A stretch of 64,000 nucleotides of DNA from Leifsonia sp. Root227 (GTDB taxonomy: Bacteria > Actinomycetota > Actinomycetes > Actinomycetales > Microbacteriaceae). Both the position numbers and the translations under genes were made by a program. Of the stretch, positions 1 through 9,299 are shown piece after piece (positions within the stretch are counted from its first letter, which is position 1; every line of letters begins with the position of its first letter). Location of the stretch: NCBI RefSeq assembly GCF_001428745.1, contig NZ_LMIO01000003.1:912812-976811 (forward strand), given 5' to 3'. The notes under the pieces are model-generated. The model was not told the DNA's origin. It did not search any database and saw nothing but the letters and a program-made list of their open reading frames with translations.

Positions 1-29
1 GGCGACGGGTGATCAACTTCGGACTCGAT
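1..29. repeat. Right arm of an intergenic hairpin, cut by the window edge
   Basis: Bases 10-29 read GTGATCAACTTCGGACTCGA plus T, nearly identical to the right arm of the complete hairpin at 23830-23891 (GTGAATAACTTCGGACTCGA plus T). The arm ends on the folA stop codon. The left arm would lie outside the window, so the gene beyond the edge is probably convergent with folA, as at the two complete copies. Confidence 0.55.
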
Positions 30-508
30 CATCTGGTGAGGCGGGTGAAGCGGTAGCGGAGCCCGGAGGCGGCGGTGAGCCAGGGGCCGGGGTCGCTGGT
101 CCAGGAGGCGTCGATGGCGGGGGCGTGGGTGTCGCCGTCGACGGCGAGGTCGATCTCGGTGAGCTCGACGCGGTCGGCGGACGGGAGGGCGAGCCGGTAC
201 AGCTCTGCTCCGCCGATCACCCAGGTGGTCTGCGAGGTGGAGGCGGCAAGCGCATCCTGGATGCTGTGGGCGACGACAGCGCCGGGCGCCTGCCAGTCGG
301 CCTGCCTGGTGACCACGATGTTCCTGCGGCCGGGGAGCGGCCGGAAGCGGTCAGGCAGCGACTCCCAGGTGCGTCGGCCCATGACCACCGTGTCGTCTCC
401 GGTGAGCTCGCGGAAGTGCTTCAGGTCCTCCGGCAGATGCCACGGCATGGTGCCGCCCGCGCCGATGACGCCGTCGTGCGCCTCCGCCCAGATGAGCGCG
501 AGGCTCAT
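29..508 (-). CDS. folA: Dihydrofolate reductase
   Basis: A 159-residue protein of normal chromosomal DHFR length. It reduces dihydrofolate to tetrahydrofolate with NADPH, regenerating the folate oxidised by thymidylate synthase. The N-terminal [20 protein letters not shown] (13-32) carries the substrate-binding region, with Asp28 as the catalytic acid. [10 protein letters not shown] (43-52) and VIGGAELY (97-104) are the NADPH-binding signatures. The ATG start overlaps the thyA stop (ATGA, 505-508), so the two genes form a translationally coupled operon. Longer in-frame starts upstream only read through thyA in another frame. Confidence 0.97.
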   Translation of the reverse strand: MSLALIWAEAHDGVIGAGGTMPWHLPEDLKHFRELTGDDTVVMGRRTWESLPDRFRPLPGRRNIVVTRQADWQAPGAVVAHSIQDALAASTSQTTWVIGGAELYRLALPSADRVELTEIDLAVDGDTHAPAIDASWTSDPGPWLTAASGLRYRFTRLTR

Positions 509-1314
509 ACGGCGACCAGCGCCCGGATGGCCGGGTGGTGCTGGTAGCCCTCGATCACGAAGTCGTCGAAGCGGTAGTCGAAGATGCTCTCCGGCGTGCG
601 GGCGAACCGCAGCGTCGGCGCGGGATACGGATCGCGGGACAGCTGCTCGGTGACCTGCTCGACGTGGTTGTCGTAGATGTGCACGTCTCCGCCCGTCCAG
701 ACGAACTCGCCCGGTTCGAGGCCGACCTGCTGGGCGACCATCATCGTGAGCAGCGCGTAGCTGGCGATGTTGAACGGGACGCCGAGGAACATGTCTGCGC
801 TGCGCTGGTAGAGCTGGCAGGAGAGCTTGCCGTCCGCGACGTAGAACTGGAAGAACGCGTGGCAGGGAGCGAGGGCCATCTGCGGGATGTCGGCGACATT
901 CCACGCCGAGACGATGATGCGGCGCGAGTCCGGGTCGCTGCGCAGGGTGTCGATCACCTGGCTGATCTGGTCGATGTGCGTGCCGTCCGGCGCTGGCCAG
1001 GAGCGCCACTGCACGCCGTAGACCGGGCCGAGCTCGCCGTTCTCGTCCGCCCACTCGTCCCAGATGGTGACGCCGTTCTCACGCAGCCAGCCGACGTTGC
1101 TGTCGCCGCGAAGGAACCAGAGCAGTTCGTAGGCGATCGACTTGAAGTGCACGCGCTTGGTGGTGATGAGCGGGAAGCCGTCGGCGAGGTCGAACCGCAA
1201 CTGCCGGCCGAACACGCTGCGCGTCCCCGTGCCCGTGCGATCGGATTTGTGCACTCCGTTCGCGAGCACGTCGCGGAGCAGGTCTTCGTACGGGGTCTCG
1301 ATCGTCTCGCTCAT
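505..1314 (-). CDS. thyA: Thymidylate synthase ThyA
   Basis: A 269-residue folate-dependent thymidylate synthase, which converts dUMP to dTMP using methylene-tetrahydrofolate. The nucleophile is Cys151 in [10 protein letters not shown], the phosphate-binding RR is at 131-132, and the C-terminal [14 protein letters not shown] tail is intact. It is first in a two-gene operon with folA, which recycles the dihydrofolate it makes. The dUTPase gene dut, which supplies dUMP, lies elsewhere in this window at 50743. The start is ATG, with a -10 hexamer seven bases upstream and no Shine-Dalgarno sequence, so the mRNA is probably leaderless. Confidence 0.98.
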   Translation of the reverse strand: MSETIETPYEDLLRDVLANGVHKSDRTGTGTRSVFGRQLRFDLADGFPLITTKRVHFKSIAYELLWFLRGDSNVGWLRENGVTIWDEWADENGELGPVYGVQWRSWPAPDGTHIDQISQVIDTLRSDPDSRRIIVSAWNVADIPQMALAPCHAFFQFYVADGKLSCQLYQRSADMFLGVPFNIASYALLTMMVAQQVGLEPGEFVWTGGDVHIYDNHVEQVTEQLSRDPYPAPTLRFARTPESIFDYRFDDFVIEGYQHHPAIRALVAV

Positions 1315-1321
1315 CGAGTCG

Positions 1322-1327
1322 ATCGTA
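1322..1327 (-). promoter_or_regulatory. -10 box of thyA-folA (leaderless)
   Basis: TACGAT on the minus strand, followed by seven bases and the thyA ATG. The spacing puts the transcription start at or next to the start codon. No convincing -35 is visible. Confidence 0.5.
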
Positions 1328-1382
1328 ACGCCGATCGGTCGAATCGGCGGGCGCGAACCGGCTTCGTGACGCGACTCGTCGC

Positions 1383-1388
1383 TAGTCT
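1383..1388 (+). promoter_or_regulatory. -10 box of the NCS1 permease (leaderless)
   Basis: TAGTCT followed by six bases and the ATG at 1395, the same spacing as the RNase P RNA promoter in this window. Confidence 0.55.
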
Positions 1389-1394
1389 TGCCCC

Positions 1395-3557
1395 ATGGAA
1401 GGCGACGAGGTCGAGCCGGACCCGGCCTCCCTCACCGACGACGAGGTGAAGGAGCTCGTCGGCCACGACCTGGCGGCGCACGACACCCTGGCGGCGATCG
1501 AGCACCTGGAGAGCGTGCTGGAGGCCCGCGCGACGGCGGCGATCCCGATCCAGCGCGCGCGGGATGCCGGAACTGCGCCGGATGCAGGCACTTCGCCGAA
1601 TACAGAGCCAGAGCCGGAGCCGGACTCCGACTCCGACACCGACGGCACCCCGACCCAGCTCATCAGCTTCGACGACCTCCCCGTCCCTCGCCGCACCTCA
1701 GGCCCGCAGCCGACGTTCAGCGCGTGGATCGCGCCCGCCGCCGCCGCGCATCCGGGACCGCGGGTGCAGCGGCCTGAGCCGTTGGACTTCGTGCCGGAGG
1801 AGGTGGCCCCTCGCGACTCGGAGCCTGTGCCGATCGTGCCGCTGCTCCCGCTCCTCCCGTTGCCGGTGGAGCACCCGGATGCGCCGAGTCTCGACTCCGT
1901 GCCGCTGCCCGTGCTGCAGGCCGATGCCCTGGCCGGACACGACCTCGGGGCGGCGGGGCCGGTGGCGGATGCGATCGACGCCGACCTCGCAGACGACGCG
2001 GACGACGTCGTGCTGCCGACGGGCTCGCTCGCCGCTCCCGTCGCGAGTCAGCGAGTCGCGTCGGACGAGCGCATCCTGTTCGGGGACGAGCCCGTGCCTG
2101 CGCCGCTGTTCGAGGTGGAGGACGCCGACCTGCGGCCGACGCCGGTCGAGCGCAGGGTCGGGCGCGCATCCCGGTTGTTCTGGCTGTGGTTCGCCGGCAC
2201 GTCGTCGCTGATCAGCGTCGGCGTCGGCGCGACTCTGTTCACGCTCGGCCTCAGCCTGCGGCAGATGCTGGTCGCGACGCTGATCGGCGTCGCGCTGTCG
2301 TTCCTGCCGCTCGGGCTCGGCACGCTCGCCGGGAAGTGGAGCGGGCAGCCGACCATGGTGGTGTCGCGTGCGACCTTCGGCCTGCGCGGCAACGTCGTGC
2401 CCGCCGCTCTCGCTCTGCTGACCAGGATCTTCTGGGGCGCCGTGCTGCTCTGGCTCGCCGGGGCGGCGGTGGGCGCGCTGTTCACGTCGGAGGGCTGGGC
2501 AGCCGAGCCGCTGATTCCGACCACCGTCGGCCTCGTCGTCGCCATCGGCATCGCGCTCGCCGTCGCGTACTTCGGCTACGCGCTGGTGGCGCGGGTGCAG
2601 CTCGTGCTGACCATCGCATCCGCTGCCTTGATCGTGGTGATGATCGCGGCGACCTGGCGGTACGTCGACCTGCCGACAGCGCTGGCAGCGCCGGACGCGA
2701 TCTGGCTGCGCGTCATCACCGGCGCCGTGCTCGTCTTCAGCTATCTCGGGCTGGCCTGGGCGAACAGCAGCGCCGAGGTCGCCCGCTACCAGCGGCCGAC
2801 ATCGTCCGGGGCGACCGGGATGCTCTGGGCCACCTTCGGCGCAGCCCTTCCTCCGTTCATGCTCATCTCGTACGGCGGGATGCTCGCCGCCTCTGACACG
2901 GCGCTCGCCGACGACTTCGCGGCCAACCCGGTGAGCGCCTTCTCCCAGCTCGGGCTCCCTGCCTGGTATCCCGTGCCGCTGCTGCTGGCCGTGACGCTCA
3001 GCCTGATCTCCGGGCTGGTGCTCAACATCTACTCTGGCGGGTTCACGCTGGAGGCGCTCGGCGCGCATCTCGGCAGGCGCTGGAGCACCGTGGCGGTCGG
3101 CGGGGCGATCGCCCTCGCCGGGTTCGTGCTCGCGGCGACCGTGAGCGACCTGTCGAGCGTCGTGCGGAGCCTGCCGACCACGCTCGCCGTGCCCGTCGCG
3201 GCCTGGGCGGGGTTGTTCATCGCCGAGATGATGCTGCGCACCAGACGGTTCCACCAGCCGTCCCTCCTGCACAGCGGCGGTGCATACCCGGACTGGCGCT
3301 GGACCAACCTGTGGATGCTCGTGGCCGCCTCGGCGGTTGGCCTCGGGCTCATCTCGTCCGACCTGCCGTGGCTGAGCTGGGAAGGCTACCTGTTCCGGCT
3401 GGTCGGCATAGCGCCCGACAGTGACATCGGCATGACCGATATCGGCGTCGTCGTCGCGCTCGGCATCGGCATCCTGACGCCGATCGTCGCCGGGGTGCCT
3501 GCGCTGCGCCGACAGGAGGAGGCGATCGACACCGCGGCGCTGTCCCTCGGCAAGTAG
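1395..3557 (+). CDS. NCS1-family (cytosine/purine) permease with a long hydrophilic N-terminus
   Basis: A 720-residue protein. Residues about 258-700 form roughly twelve membrane helices resembling the nucleobase:cation symporter-1 family, including an [13 protein letters not shown] segment of the type found in cytosine/purine permeases. The first 255 residues are acidic, proline-rich and of low complexity, with no recognisable domain; usual NCS1 permeases lack this and are about 450-500 residues. The extension reads as one frame from a well-placed leaderless ATG, so I kept it. The substrate cannot be assigned; cytosine or another nucleobase is the family-level guess. It is divergent from thyA, with 80 bases between the starts. 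Confidence 0.75.
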   Translation: MEGDEVEPDPASLTDDEVKELVGHDLAAHDTLAAIEHLESVLEARATAAIPIQRARDAGTAPDAGTSPNTEPEPEPDSDSDTDGTPTQLISFDDLPVPRRTSGPQPTFSAWIAPAAAAHPGPRVQRPEPLDFVPEEVAPRDSEPVPIVPLLPLLPLPVEHPDAPSLDSVPLPVLQADALAGHDLGAAGPVADAIDADLADDADDVVLPTGSLAAPVASQRVASDERILFGDEPVPAPLFEVEDADLRPTPVERRVGRASRLFWLWFAGTSSLISVGVGATLFTLGLSLRQMLVATLIGVALSFLPLGLGTLAGKWSGQPTMVVSRATFGLRGNVVPAALALLTRIFWGAVLLWLAGAAVGALFTSEGWAAEPLIPTTVGLVVAIGIALAVAYFGYALVARVQLVLTIASAALIVVMIAATWRYVDLPTALAAPDAIWLRVITGAVLVFSYLGLAWANSSAEVARYQRPTSSGATGMLWATFGAALPPFMLISYGGMLAASDTALADDFAANPVSAFSQLGLPAWYPVPLLLAVTLSLISGLVLNIYSGGFTLEALGAHLGRRWSTVAVGGAIALAGFVLAATVSDLSSVVRSLPTTLAVPVAAWAGLFIAEMMLRTRRFHQPSLLHSGGAYPDWRWTNLWMLVAASAVGLGLISSDLPWLSWEGYLFRLVGIAPDSDIGMTDIGVVVALGIGILTPIVAGVPALRRQEEAIDTAALSLGK

Positions 3558-3560
3558 GCT
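3555..3560 (+). promoter_or_regulatory. Possible -10 box of the NIF3-like gene
   Basis: TAGGCT, seven bases before the GTG at 3568. Its first three bases are also the stop codon of the upstream permease, so the gene may have its own leaderless promoter besides read-through. Confidence 0.35.
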
Positions 3561-3567
3561 CTATCCC

Positions 3568-4386
3568 GTGCCGTACACGCTTGCTTCCGTCCGTGAGACC
3601 GTCGAGCGACTCTGGCCGCTCTCCGGCGCAGAGGCGTGGGACGCACCCGGCCTCGTGGCGGGCGATCCCGGCGCGCAGGTCGAGCGCATCCTGCTGGCCG
3701 TGGATGCGGTCTCCGCGACCGTCGAGGAAGCCGTCGACGCCGGGGCCGACCTGCTGCTGACGCACCACCCCCTGCTCCTGCGCGGCGTGACCAGCGTGGC
3801 GGAGGACAGGTACAAGGGCGCGATCCTCGCCCGTCTCATCAAGGCGGACTGCGCGCTCATCGCCGCGCACACCAATGCCGACGTCGTCGCGGACGGCACC
3901 TCCGCCGTCCTCGCGCGCCTCCTCGGGGTCACCGGCACCACGCCGATCGCGCCGTCGCCGGACGGCGTCACGGGCATCGGCCGCGTCGGAACGCTCGCGG
4001 AGCCCACCACCCTCGGCGCTCTCGCACGCCGCCTCGCCGAGATCCTGCCTGCCACCGCCGGCGGCATCCGCGCGGCAGGCGACTACCAGCAGCCGGTCAG
4101 CACCGTCGCCGTGTGCGGCGGAGCAGGCGACTCGCTGCTCGGCTCTGACGCCGTCCGCGGCGCGGACGTCTACATCACCGCCGACCTCCGCCACCACCCG
4201 GCCTCCGAGGCGCGCGAACAGGCCGCCATCGGGGGAGGGCCAGCCCTCCTCGACGTCTCCCACTGGGCCAGCGAGTGGCTGTGGCTCGACACCGCCGCCG
4301 AGCAGCTCAGAGCCGAGCTCCCCGGCATCGTCGTCGAGGTCAGCGACCTGCGCACCGACCCGTGGGACTTCGCGATCCTGCAGTGA
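3568..4386 (+). CDS. NIF3-like dinuclear-metal hexameric protein
   Basis: A 272-residue member of the Nif3/YbgI family, toroidal hexamers with a two-metal site and uncertain biochemical function. The metal-binding residues are visible: THHP with His66-His67, AAHTNAD with His101 and Asp105, and DVSHWASEW with His232 and Glu236. The GTG start follows the permease stop by ten bases. It is followed after 55 bases by the coiled-coil protein, an arrangement familiar from actinobacteria. The family call is firm; the function is not. Confidence 0.92.
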   Translation: MPYTLASVRETVERLWPLSGAEAWDAPGLVAGDPGAQVERILLAVDAVSATVEEAVDAGADLLLTHHPLLLRGVTSVAEDRYKGAILARLIKADCALIAAHTNADVVADGTSAVLARLLGVTGTTPIAPSPDGVTGIGRVGTLAEPTTLGALARRLAEILPATAGGIRAAGDYQQPVSTVAVCGGAGDSLLGSDAVRGADVYITADLRHHPASEAREQAAIGGGPALLDVSHWASEWLWLDTAAEQLRAELPGIVVEVSDLRTDPWDFAILQ

Positions 4387-4441
4387 TCGCCCCAGCCATC
4401 CAGACCACCGAGCATCAGCAGCACCGAGAGAGCGGACCACC

Positions 4442-5176
4442 GTGAAAGCCAGCCCCACCGACCAGAACGAGCTCCTTCGCCTCCAGACGGCGGACACCCG
4501 CCTGACCCAGCTCGACCACGCGGCCAAGACCCTGCCGCAGCTCGCCCAGCTGGCGGCCCTGCAGCCGGAGGTGGATGCGCTCCGCACCCGCTGGATCGCC
4601 CGCACAGGCGAGCTCGAGGACTCGCGGGCCGAGCTGAAGCGCGTCGAGTCCGACGTCGCCGTCGTCGAGGCCCGCATGGAACGCGACAGCGGTCGCCTGC
4701 AGCACACCTCGTCGACCAAGGACGTCCAGGCGCTCGAAGCGGAGCTGACCGCCCTGGGCAAGCGCCGCGACGATCTCGAAGAGATCGAGCTCACCGTGAT
4801 GGAGCGTCTCGAGGAGCAGGAGAGCGCGCTCGCCGCCGTCGAGGCCGAGCGGGCGGAGCTCGACGGCCGGGTGCAGGCGCTGGAGACCGCCAAGGCGGAG
4901 GAGCTGGGGAAGCTGGACGCGCAGCGCACCGCTCTCGCGAAGGACCGGACTGCGATCGTCTCCGGCATCCCCGCCGACCTGATCGAGCTGTACGAGAAGC
5001 AGCGCGCCCGCTACGGCATCGGCGCCGCCCTGCTCGTGCGCGGCGTCTCGATGGGCAGCAACGTGAAGCTCACCGAGTCCGATCTGTCCGTCATCCGCCG
5101 CGCGGCCGACGACGACGTGGTGCTCTGCCCGGACAGCGGAGCGATCCTGATCAGGAACGAGGAGTCGGGGCTCTAG
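4442..5176 (+). CDS. Coiled-coil protein with a degenerate C4 zinc ribbon
   Basis: A 244-residue protein. Residues about 1-185 are heptad-rich coiled coil (LLRLQTADTRLTQLDHAAK and onward), and the C-terminus matches the C4-type zinc-ribbon family found next to NIF3-like genes. In that family the ribbon is CxxC...CPxC. Here the equivalent positions are Ser203, Ser206, Cys229 and Ser232 (VSMGSNV and LCPDSGAIL), so only one of four ligands remains and zinc binding is unlikely. The GTG start at 4442 was chosen because it begins the conserved LLRLQ region; the open frame runs further upstream only inside the NIF3 gene. Function unknown. Confidence 0.85.
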   Translation: MKASPTDQNELLRLQTADTRLTQLDHAAKTLPQLAQLAALQPEVDALRTRWIARTGELEDSRAELKRVESDVAVVEARMERDSGRLQHTSSTKDVQALEAELTALGKRRDDLEEIELTVMERLEEQESALAAVEAERAELDGRVQALETAKAEELGKLDAQRTALAKDRTAIVSGIPADLIELYEKQRARYGIGAALLVRGVSMGSNVKLTESDLSVIRRAADDDVVLCPDSGAILIRNEESGL

Positions 5177-5253
5177 GGCCGCTCTTCGCGCCGGCCGGCG
5201 GCGGCCTGCTCCGAGCATCCTGTGGGTGCGGGGGACCGCATCCGCTGCTGCGA

Positions 5254-5259
5254 TAGTGT
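5254..5259 (+). promoter_or_regulatory. -10 box of rnpB
   Basis: TAGTGT followed by six bases, then G5266, where the P1 helix of RNase P RNA begins. Because the RNA 5' end is fixed by structure, this calibrates the distance from -10 to +1 used for the leaderless calls. Confidence 0.65.
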
Positions 5260-5265
5260 GGGAGC

Positions 5266-5647
<382 letters not shown>

Positions 5648-5649
5648 CT

Positions 5650-5673
5650 CACCGGGGCGCAGGAGCCGCGGTG
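5650..5673 (+). terminator. Possible rnpB terminator hairpin
   Basis: CACCGGGGC pairs with GCCGCGGTG around a six-base loop with one mismatch, starting two bases after the P1 helix. There is no U-tract, as is common in this group. Confidence 0.35.
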
Positions 5674-5702
5674 GATGCTCGAGGGGACGGATCGAGGCAG
5701 GG

Positions 5703-6131
5703 GTGAAGGCGAAGCAGGCGAACCTGCGGCGGATCGCGGAGATCGCGAGCGCCCTGACCGCGCTGGTCATCGTGCTCGTCGCGCTCGGCTACTGGTTCTG
5801 CGTCTGGTTCTTCTTCACGATGCCGCGGTTCGTGACGCCGCCGGTCGACTCCGTGGAGTTCACCTCCAGAGCAGATCTCTTCCAGAGCGCCGTCGGCAAC
5901 CTGGCGTACTGGGTGGCGGCCTTCACAGTGACCCTGGGCCTCGCACTGCTGATCACCGTGCTCGGGGTGCGGGCGATGTCGACGCTCTGGCAGTGCGCAC
6001 CGGATGCGCTGATCGTCGACAGGGTGGACGAGAGCGACCCTGCGACCACCGTGGCGCGCCTCGACCTCAACCGGCCCCGTCAGACGGGATCGGGAGTGGC
6101 GTCGAGCTCGGCATCCGGCGAGAAGCGATAA
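5703..6131 (+). CDS. Small membrane protein of unknown function
   Basis: A 142-residue protein with two predicted membrane helices (about residues 15-38 and 68-90) and a short hydrophilic C-terminus. I recognise no family. The start is GTG, preceded by a G-rich stretch that may act as ribosome binding site. Its last 52 bases overlap the 3' end of kdpE on the other strand, so both C-termini are encoded by the same DNA. It could be shorter or non-coding at the 3' end; the membrane helices and frame argue for a real gene. Confidence 0.55.
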   Translation: MKAKQANLRRIAEIASALTALVIVLVALGYWFCVWFFFTMPRFVTPPVDSVEFTSRADLFQSAVGNLAYWVAAFTVTLGLALLITVLGVRAMSTLWQCAPDALIVDRVDESDPATTVARLDLNRPRQTGSGVASSSASGEKR

Positions 6132-6796
6132 CCCATCCCCGGTTCGGTGAGCAGGTACCGCGGGTGCGACGGCTCCGGTTCGAGCTTCTTGCGCAGCTGC
6201 GCGAGGTAGAGCCGCAGATAGCCGGTGTCGCTGGTGTACTGGGGTCCCCACACCTGGGTGAGCAGCGCCTGCCTGGTGACCAGTCGCCGCGGATTGCGCA
6301 CCAGCACCTCGAGGATCGCCCACTCGGTCGGCGTCAGGCGCACGGACTCGTCGCCGTCCGCCGTCCGCCTGGTCACCTGGTGCGCTGCCAGGTCGACGGC
6401 GATGTCGCCGAAGGTCACGACCGGCTCGTCCGGCGACGGGGTCTGCCGCCTGGTCAGCGCCCTGATGCGGGCGAGCAGTTCGTCGGCGGCGAAGGGTTTG
6501 GTGACGTAGTCGTCTGCGCCTGCGTCCAGCGCATCCACTTTGTCGCCGGAGTCGGTGCGGCCGGAGACGACCAGGATCGGCACGGACGTCCAGCCGCGCA
6601 GGCCCTCGATCACCTCGATGCCGTTGAGCTCCGGCATCCCCAGGTCGAGCATCACGAGATCGGGGTGGTGCTCGACGGCCTGGCTGAGCGCTTCCGCCCC
6701 GTTCCTGGCGATGCTGACCTCGTAGCCGCGTGCGGTCAGCAGGATGCGCAGCGCCCGGAGGATCTGCTGGTCGTCGTCGGCGATCAGGATTCTCAC
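6080..6796 (-). CDS. kdpE: KdpE response regulator
   Basis: A 238-residue OmpR-family regulator. The receiver domain (1-115) has the acidic pocket ADDD (6-9), phosphoacceptor Asp51 in VMLDLGMP and Lys100 in YVTKPF. The C-terminal winged helix (about 130-225) includes LTPTEWAILEVLVRNPRRLVTR. It partners with KdpD and is expected to activate kdpFABC under potassium limitation. The start ATG overlaps the kdpD stop (ATGA). It is the last gene of the operon. Confidence 0.96.
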   Translation of the reverse strand: MRILIADDDQQILRALRILLTARGYEVSIARNGAEALSQAVEHHPDLVMLDLGMPELNGIEVIEGLRGWTSVPILVVSGRTDSGDKVDALDAGADDYVTKPFAADELLARIRALTRRQTPSPDEPVVTFGDIAVDLAAHQVTRRTADGDESVRLTPTEWAILEVLVRNPRRLVTRQALLTQVWGPQYTSDTGYLRLYLAQLRKKLEPEPSHPRYLLTEPGMGYRFSPDAELDATPDPV

Positions 6797-9297
6797 GCGG
6801 ACTCTCCTTCCAGTGGTCCGGCAGTCGCCGCGACAGGCAGCGCCACCACCATCGTCAGTCCGCCTCCGGGGGTGTCCTCCGCCTCGAGCGTGCCGTCCAT
6901 CCCCTCGACGAAGCCCTTGGAGAGCGCGAGCCCCAGCCCGATCCCTGTGTCGTTGTCCGTGTCGTCGAGCCGCTGGAACGGCACGAACACCGCGTCGCGG
7001 CGCTCGTCGGGGATGCCGGGTCCGTGGTCGATCACCCGCACCTGCACCGAACCGCCGAACTCGCTGGCGGCGATCACCGGGGGAGAATCCGCCGGGCTGA
7101 ACCGGAGCGCGTTGCCGAGCAGGTTGACCAGCACGCGTTGCAGCAGCACCCCGTCTGCGGCGACGGGCGGGAGCGCGTCCGGCAGGTCGAGTTCGACCTC
7201 TGCCGGGCCGACGCCGAGCTCGTCGAGTACTGCGGGGACCACGTCGTCGATGTCGGTCGGCGCCAGCGAGACGGCGAGCACCCCCGCCTGCACCCTGCTC
7301 ACGTCGAGCAGGTTGGTGACGAGCTGGGCGAGGTTGCCGAGGCTGTCTTCCGCCGTCTCGAGCAGCGCATCCCTGTCGGTCTTGGCCAGCCTGATGTCGG
7401 TCTGACGGAGCGTGGTGACGGCGGCGGTCGCCGCGGCGAGCGGGCGGCGCAGGTCGTGGCCGACCGCTGCCAGCAGGGCGCTGCGCACCCGGTCGGCCTG
7501 CGCGAGCGGGGCGAGCTCGCTTGCGGTGGCCTGCAGGTCGCGGTGCTCGAGGGCGGCGTCGAGCTGGGCCACGATCGCGGCGAGCAGGCGACGGTCACCT
7601 GCCTCCAGTGTGCGTCCGGAGAGTTCGAGCGTGCCCCTGGTGCCGACCGGGATGCTCTGGGTGTGCTCGTCGTCGGACGGCTCGCCGTCGGTGGACACCA
7701 CGTCGGCGCCGTCGAGCAGGCGCACACCGGTGAGCGCGAACGCCTCCCTGGTGCGTGTGACCAGCGCCTGCAGCGCGTTCTCTCCCCGGATGACGCCGCC
7801 GGCGACCGTCGCGAGCAGTTCGGCCTCCGCAGCCGCACGCTTCGCCGCCCTGCTCCTGCGCGCCGCCTGGTCGACCACCAGGCTCACCAGGGCGGCGATC
7901 ACCAGGTAGAGCACGAGCGCGAGTAGGTGCAGCGGCTCGCTGATCGTGATCGTGTACAGCGGATCGACGAAGAAGTAGTCCAGCGTGATGCCGGACAGCA
8001 GCGCGGCGAACAGGGCGGGCCAGATCCCGCCGACCAGCGCGACCACCACCACGAGCAGCTGGTACGACAGCACGTCGCTGGTCATCGAGTCTGGGGAGCG
8101 GACGCTGGTGAGCAGCCAGGTGAGCAGCGGTCCTCCGACGATCGCGAGCGCGAACCCGTAAACCTTGCGCCTGGTGGTGAGGCCGCCCCTGATGCGCGGG
8201 AGCGAGAACCGGCCTCCGGCCTTGGAGTGCGACACGATGTGCACGTCGATATCGCCGGACTCCCTGATCACCGTCGCCCCGATGCCCGGCCCGGTGAGCA
8301 GGGCGGCGAGGCGGCTGCGGCGACTGACGCCGATGACGAGCTGGGTGGCGTTCTCGCCCCTGGCGAACTCGACGAGCGCGCGCGGGATGTCGCTGCCGAC
8401 CACCTGGTGATAGCTGCCGCCGAGCTGTTCCACCAGGGCGCGCTGCGCGGCGAGGGCGCCAGGCGTCGCATCGCGGAGTCCGTCCTGGCTGGTCACGTGC
8501 AGAGCGAGCAGTTCACCTCCGGCCGAGCGCGCAGCGATCCGCGCGCCCCTGCGCAGCAGGGTGTCTCCCTCCGGTCCTCCTGTGAGGGCGACGACGACGC
8601 GCTCGCGCGCCTCCCAGGTGCCGGAGATCCCGTGCTCGGCGCGATAGCGCTGCAGGGAGCTGTCGACCTCGTCGGCCAGCCAGAGCAGCGCGAGCTCGCG
8701 CAGAGCAGTCAGGTTCCCGAGCCTGAAGTAGTTGGAGAGGGCGGCGTCGATGCGCGCCGCCGGGTAGACGTTGCCGTCGGCGAGCCGGTCGCGCAGCGCC
8801 TGCGGCGCCAGGTCGACGACCTCGATCTGGTCCGCACGGCGGAGCACGGCATCCGGGATCGTCTCGCGCTGCTGGGCGCCGGTGATCTGCTCAACCACGT
8901 CGTTCAGCGATTCGATGTGCTGGATGTTCACGGTCGACATCACGTCGATGCCGGCCGCGAGGAGCGCATCCACGTCCTGCCAGCGCTTCTCGTGCTCGGA
9001 GCCTGGGGCGTTGGTGTGTGCGAGCTCGTCGACCAGGGCGAGCTGCGGAGCGCGGGCCAGGACCGCATCTAGGTCGAGCTCCGTCAGTTCGATGCCGCGG
9101 TGCTCGACGGTCTTGCGGGGCACGACCTCCAGTCCGTCGAGCATGGCGGACGTGGCGGAGCGGCCGTGGGTTTCCACGACCGCCACCACCACATCCTTGC
9201 CGAGCGCCTGCAGGCGTTTGCCCTCTTCGAGCATGGCGTACGTCTTGCCGACGCCCGGCGCGGCGCCGAGCATCACCCGCAGGTGGCCACGTGGCAT
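6793..9297 (-). CDS. kdpD: KdpD sensor histidine kinase
   Basis: An 834-residue membrane kinase sensing potassium or turgor. The order of parts is the KdpD cytoplasmic domain with Walker A GAAPGVGKT (11-19) and THGRSAT, a universal-stress-protein-like domain (about 235-355), four membrane helices (about 380-480), a GAF-like linker, then the kinase core with the phosphorylated His614 in AVGHDLRRPLAAA and ATP-binding GNALRF, DHGPGIP and GIGLGLALSKG. All motifs for an active kinase are present. It lies two bases after kdpC and overlaps kdpE. Confidence 0.97.
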   Translation of the reverse strand: MPRGHLRVMLGAAPGVGKTYAMLEEGKRLQALGKDVVVAVVETHGRSATSAMLDGLEVVPRKTVEHRGIELTELDLDAVLARAPQLALVDELAHTNAPGSEHEKRWQDVDALLAAGIDVMSTVNIQHIESLNDVVEQITGAQQRETIPDAVLRRADQIEVVDLAPQALRDRLADGNVYPAARIDAALSNYFRLGNLTALRELALLWLADEVDSSLQRYRAEHGISGTWEARERVVVALTGGPEGDTLLRRGARIAARSAGGELLALHVTSQDGLRDATPGALAAQRALVEQLGGSYHQVVGSDIPRALVEFARGENATQLVIGVSRRSRLAALLTGPGIGATVIRESGDIDVHIVSHSKAGGRFSLPRIRGGLTTRRKVYGFALAIVGGPLLTWLLTSVRSPDSMTSDVLSYQLLVVVVALVGGIWPALFAALLSGITLDYFFVDPLYTITISEPLHLLALVLYLVIAALVSLVVDQAARRSRAAKRAAAEAELLATVAGGVIRGENALQALVTRTREAFALTGVRLLDGADVVSTDGEPSDDEHTQSIPVGTRGTLELSGRTLEAGDRRLLAAIVAQLDAALEHRDLQATASELAPLAQADRVRSALLAAVGHDLRRPLAAATAAVTTLRQTDIRLAKTDRDALLETAEDSLGNLAQLVTNLLDVSRVQAGVLAVSLAPTDIDDVVPAVLDELGVGPAEVELDLPDALPPVAADGVLLQRVLVNLLGNALRFSPADSPPVIAASEFGGSVQVRVIDHGPGIPDERRDAVFVPFQRLDDTDNDTGIGLGLALSKGFVEGMDGTLEAEDTPGGGLTMVVALPVAATAGPLEGESA

Positions 9298-9299
9298 GT

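Noticed and set aside
535..1449. 304-residue open frame opposite thyA-folA
   Set aside because: It mirrors thyA on the other strand and has no domain; such long shadows are expected at this GC content.
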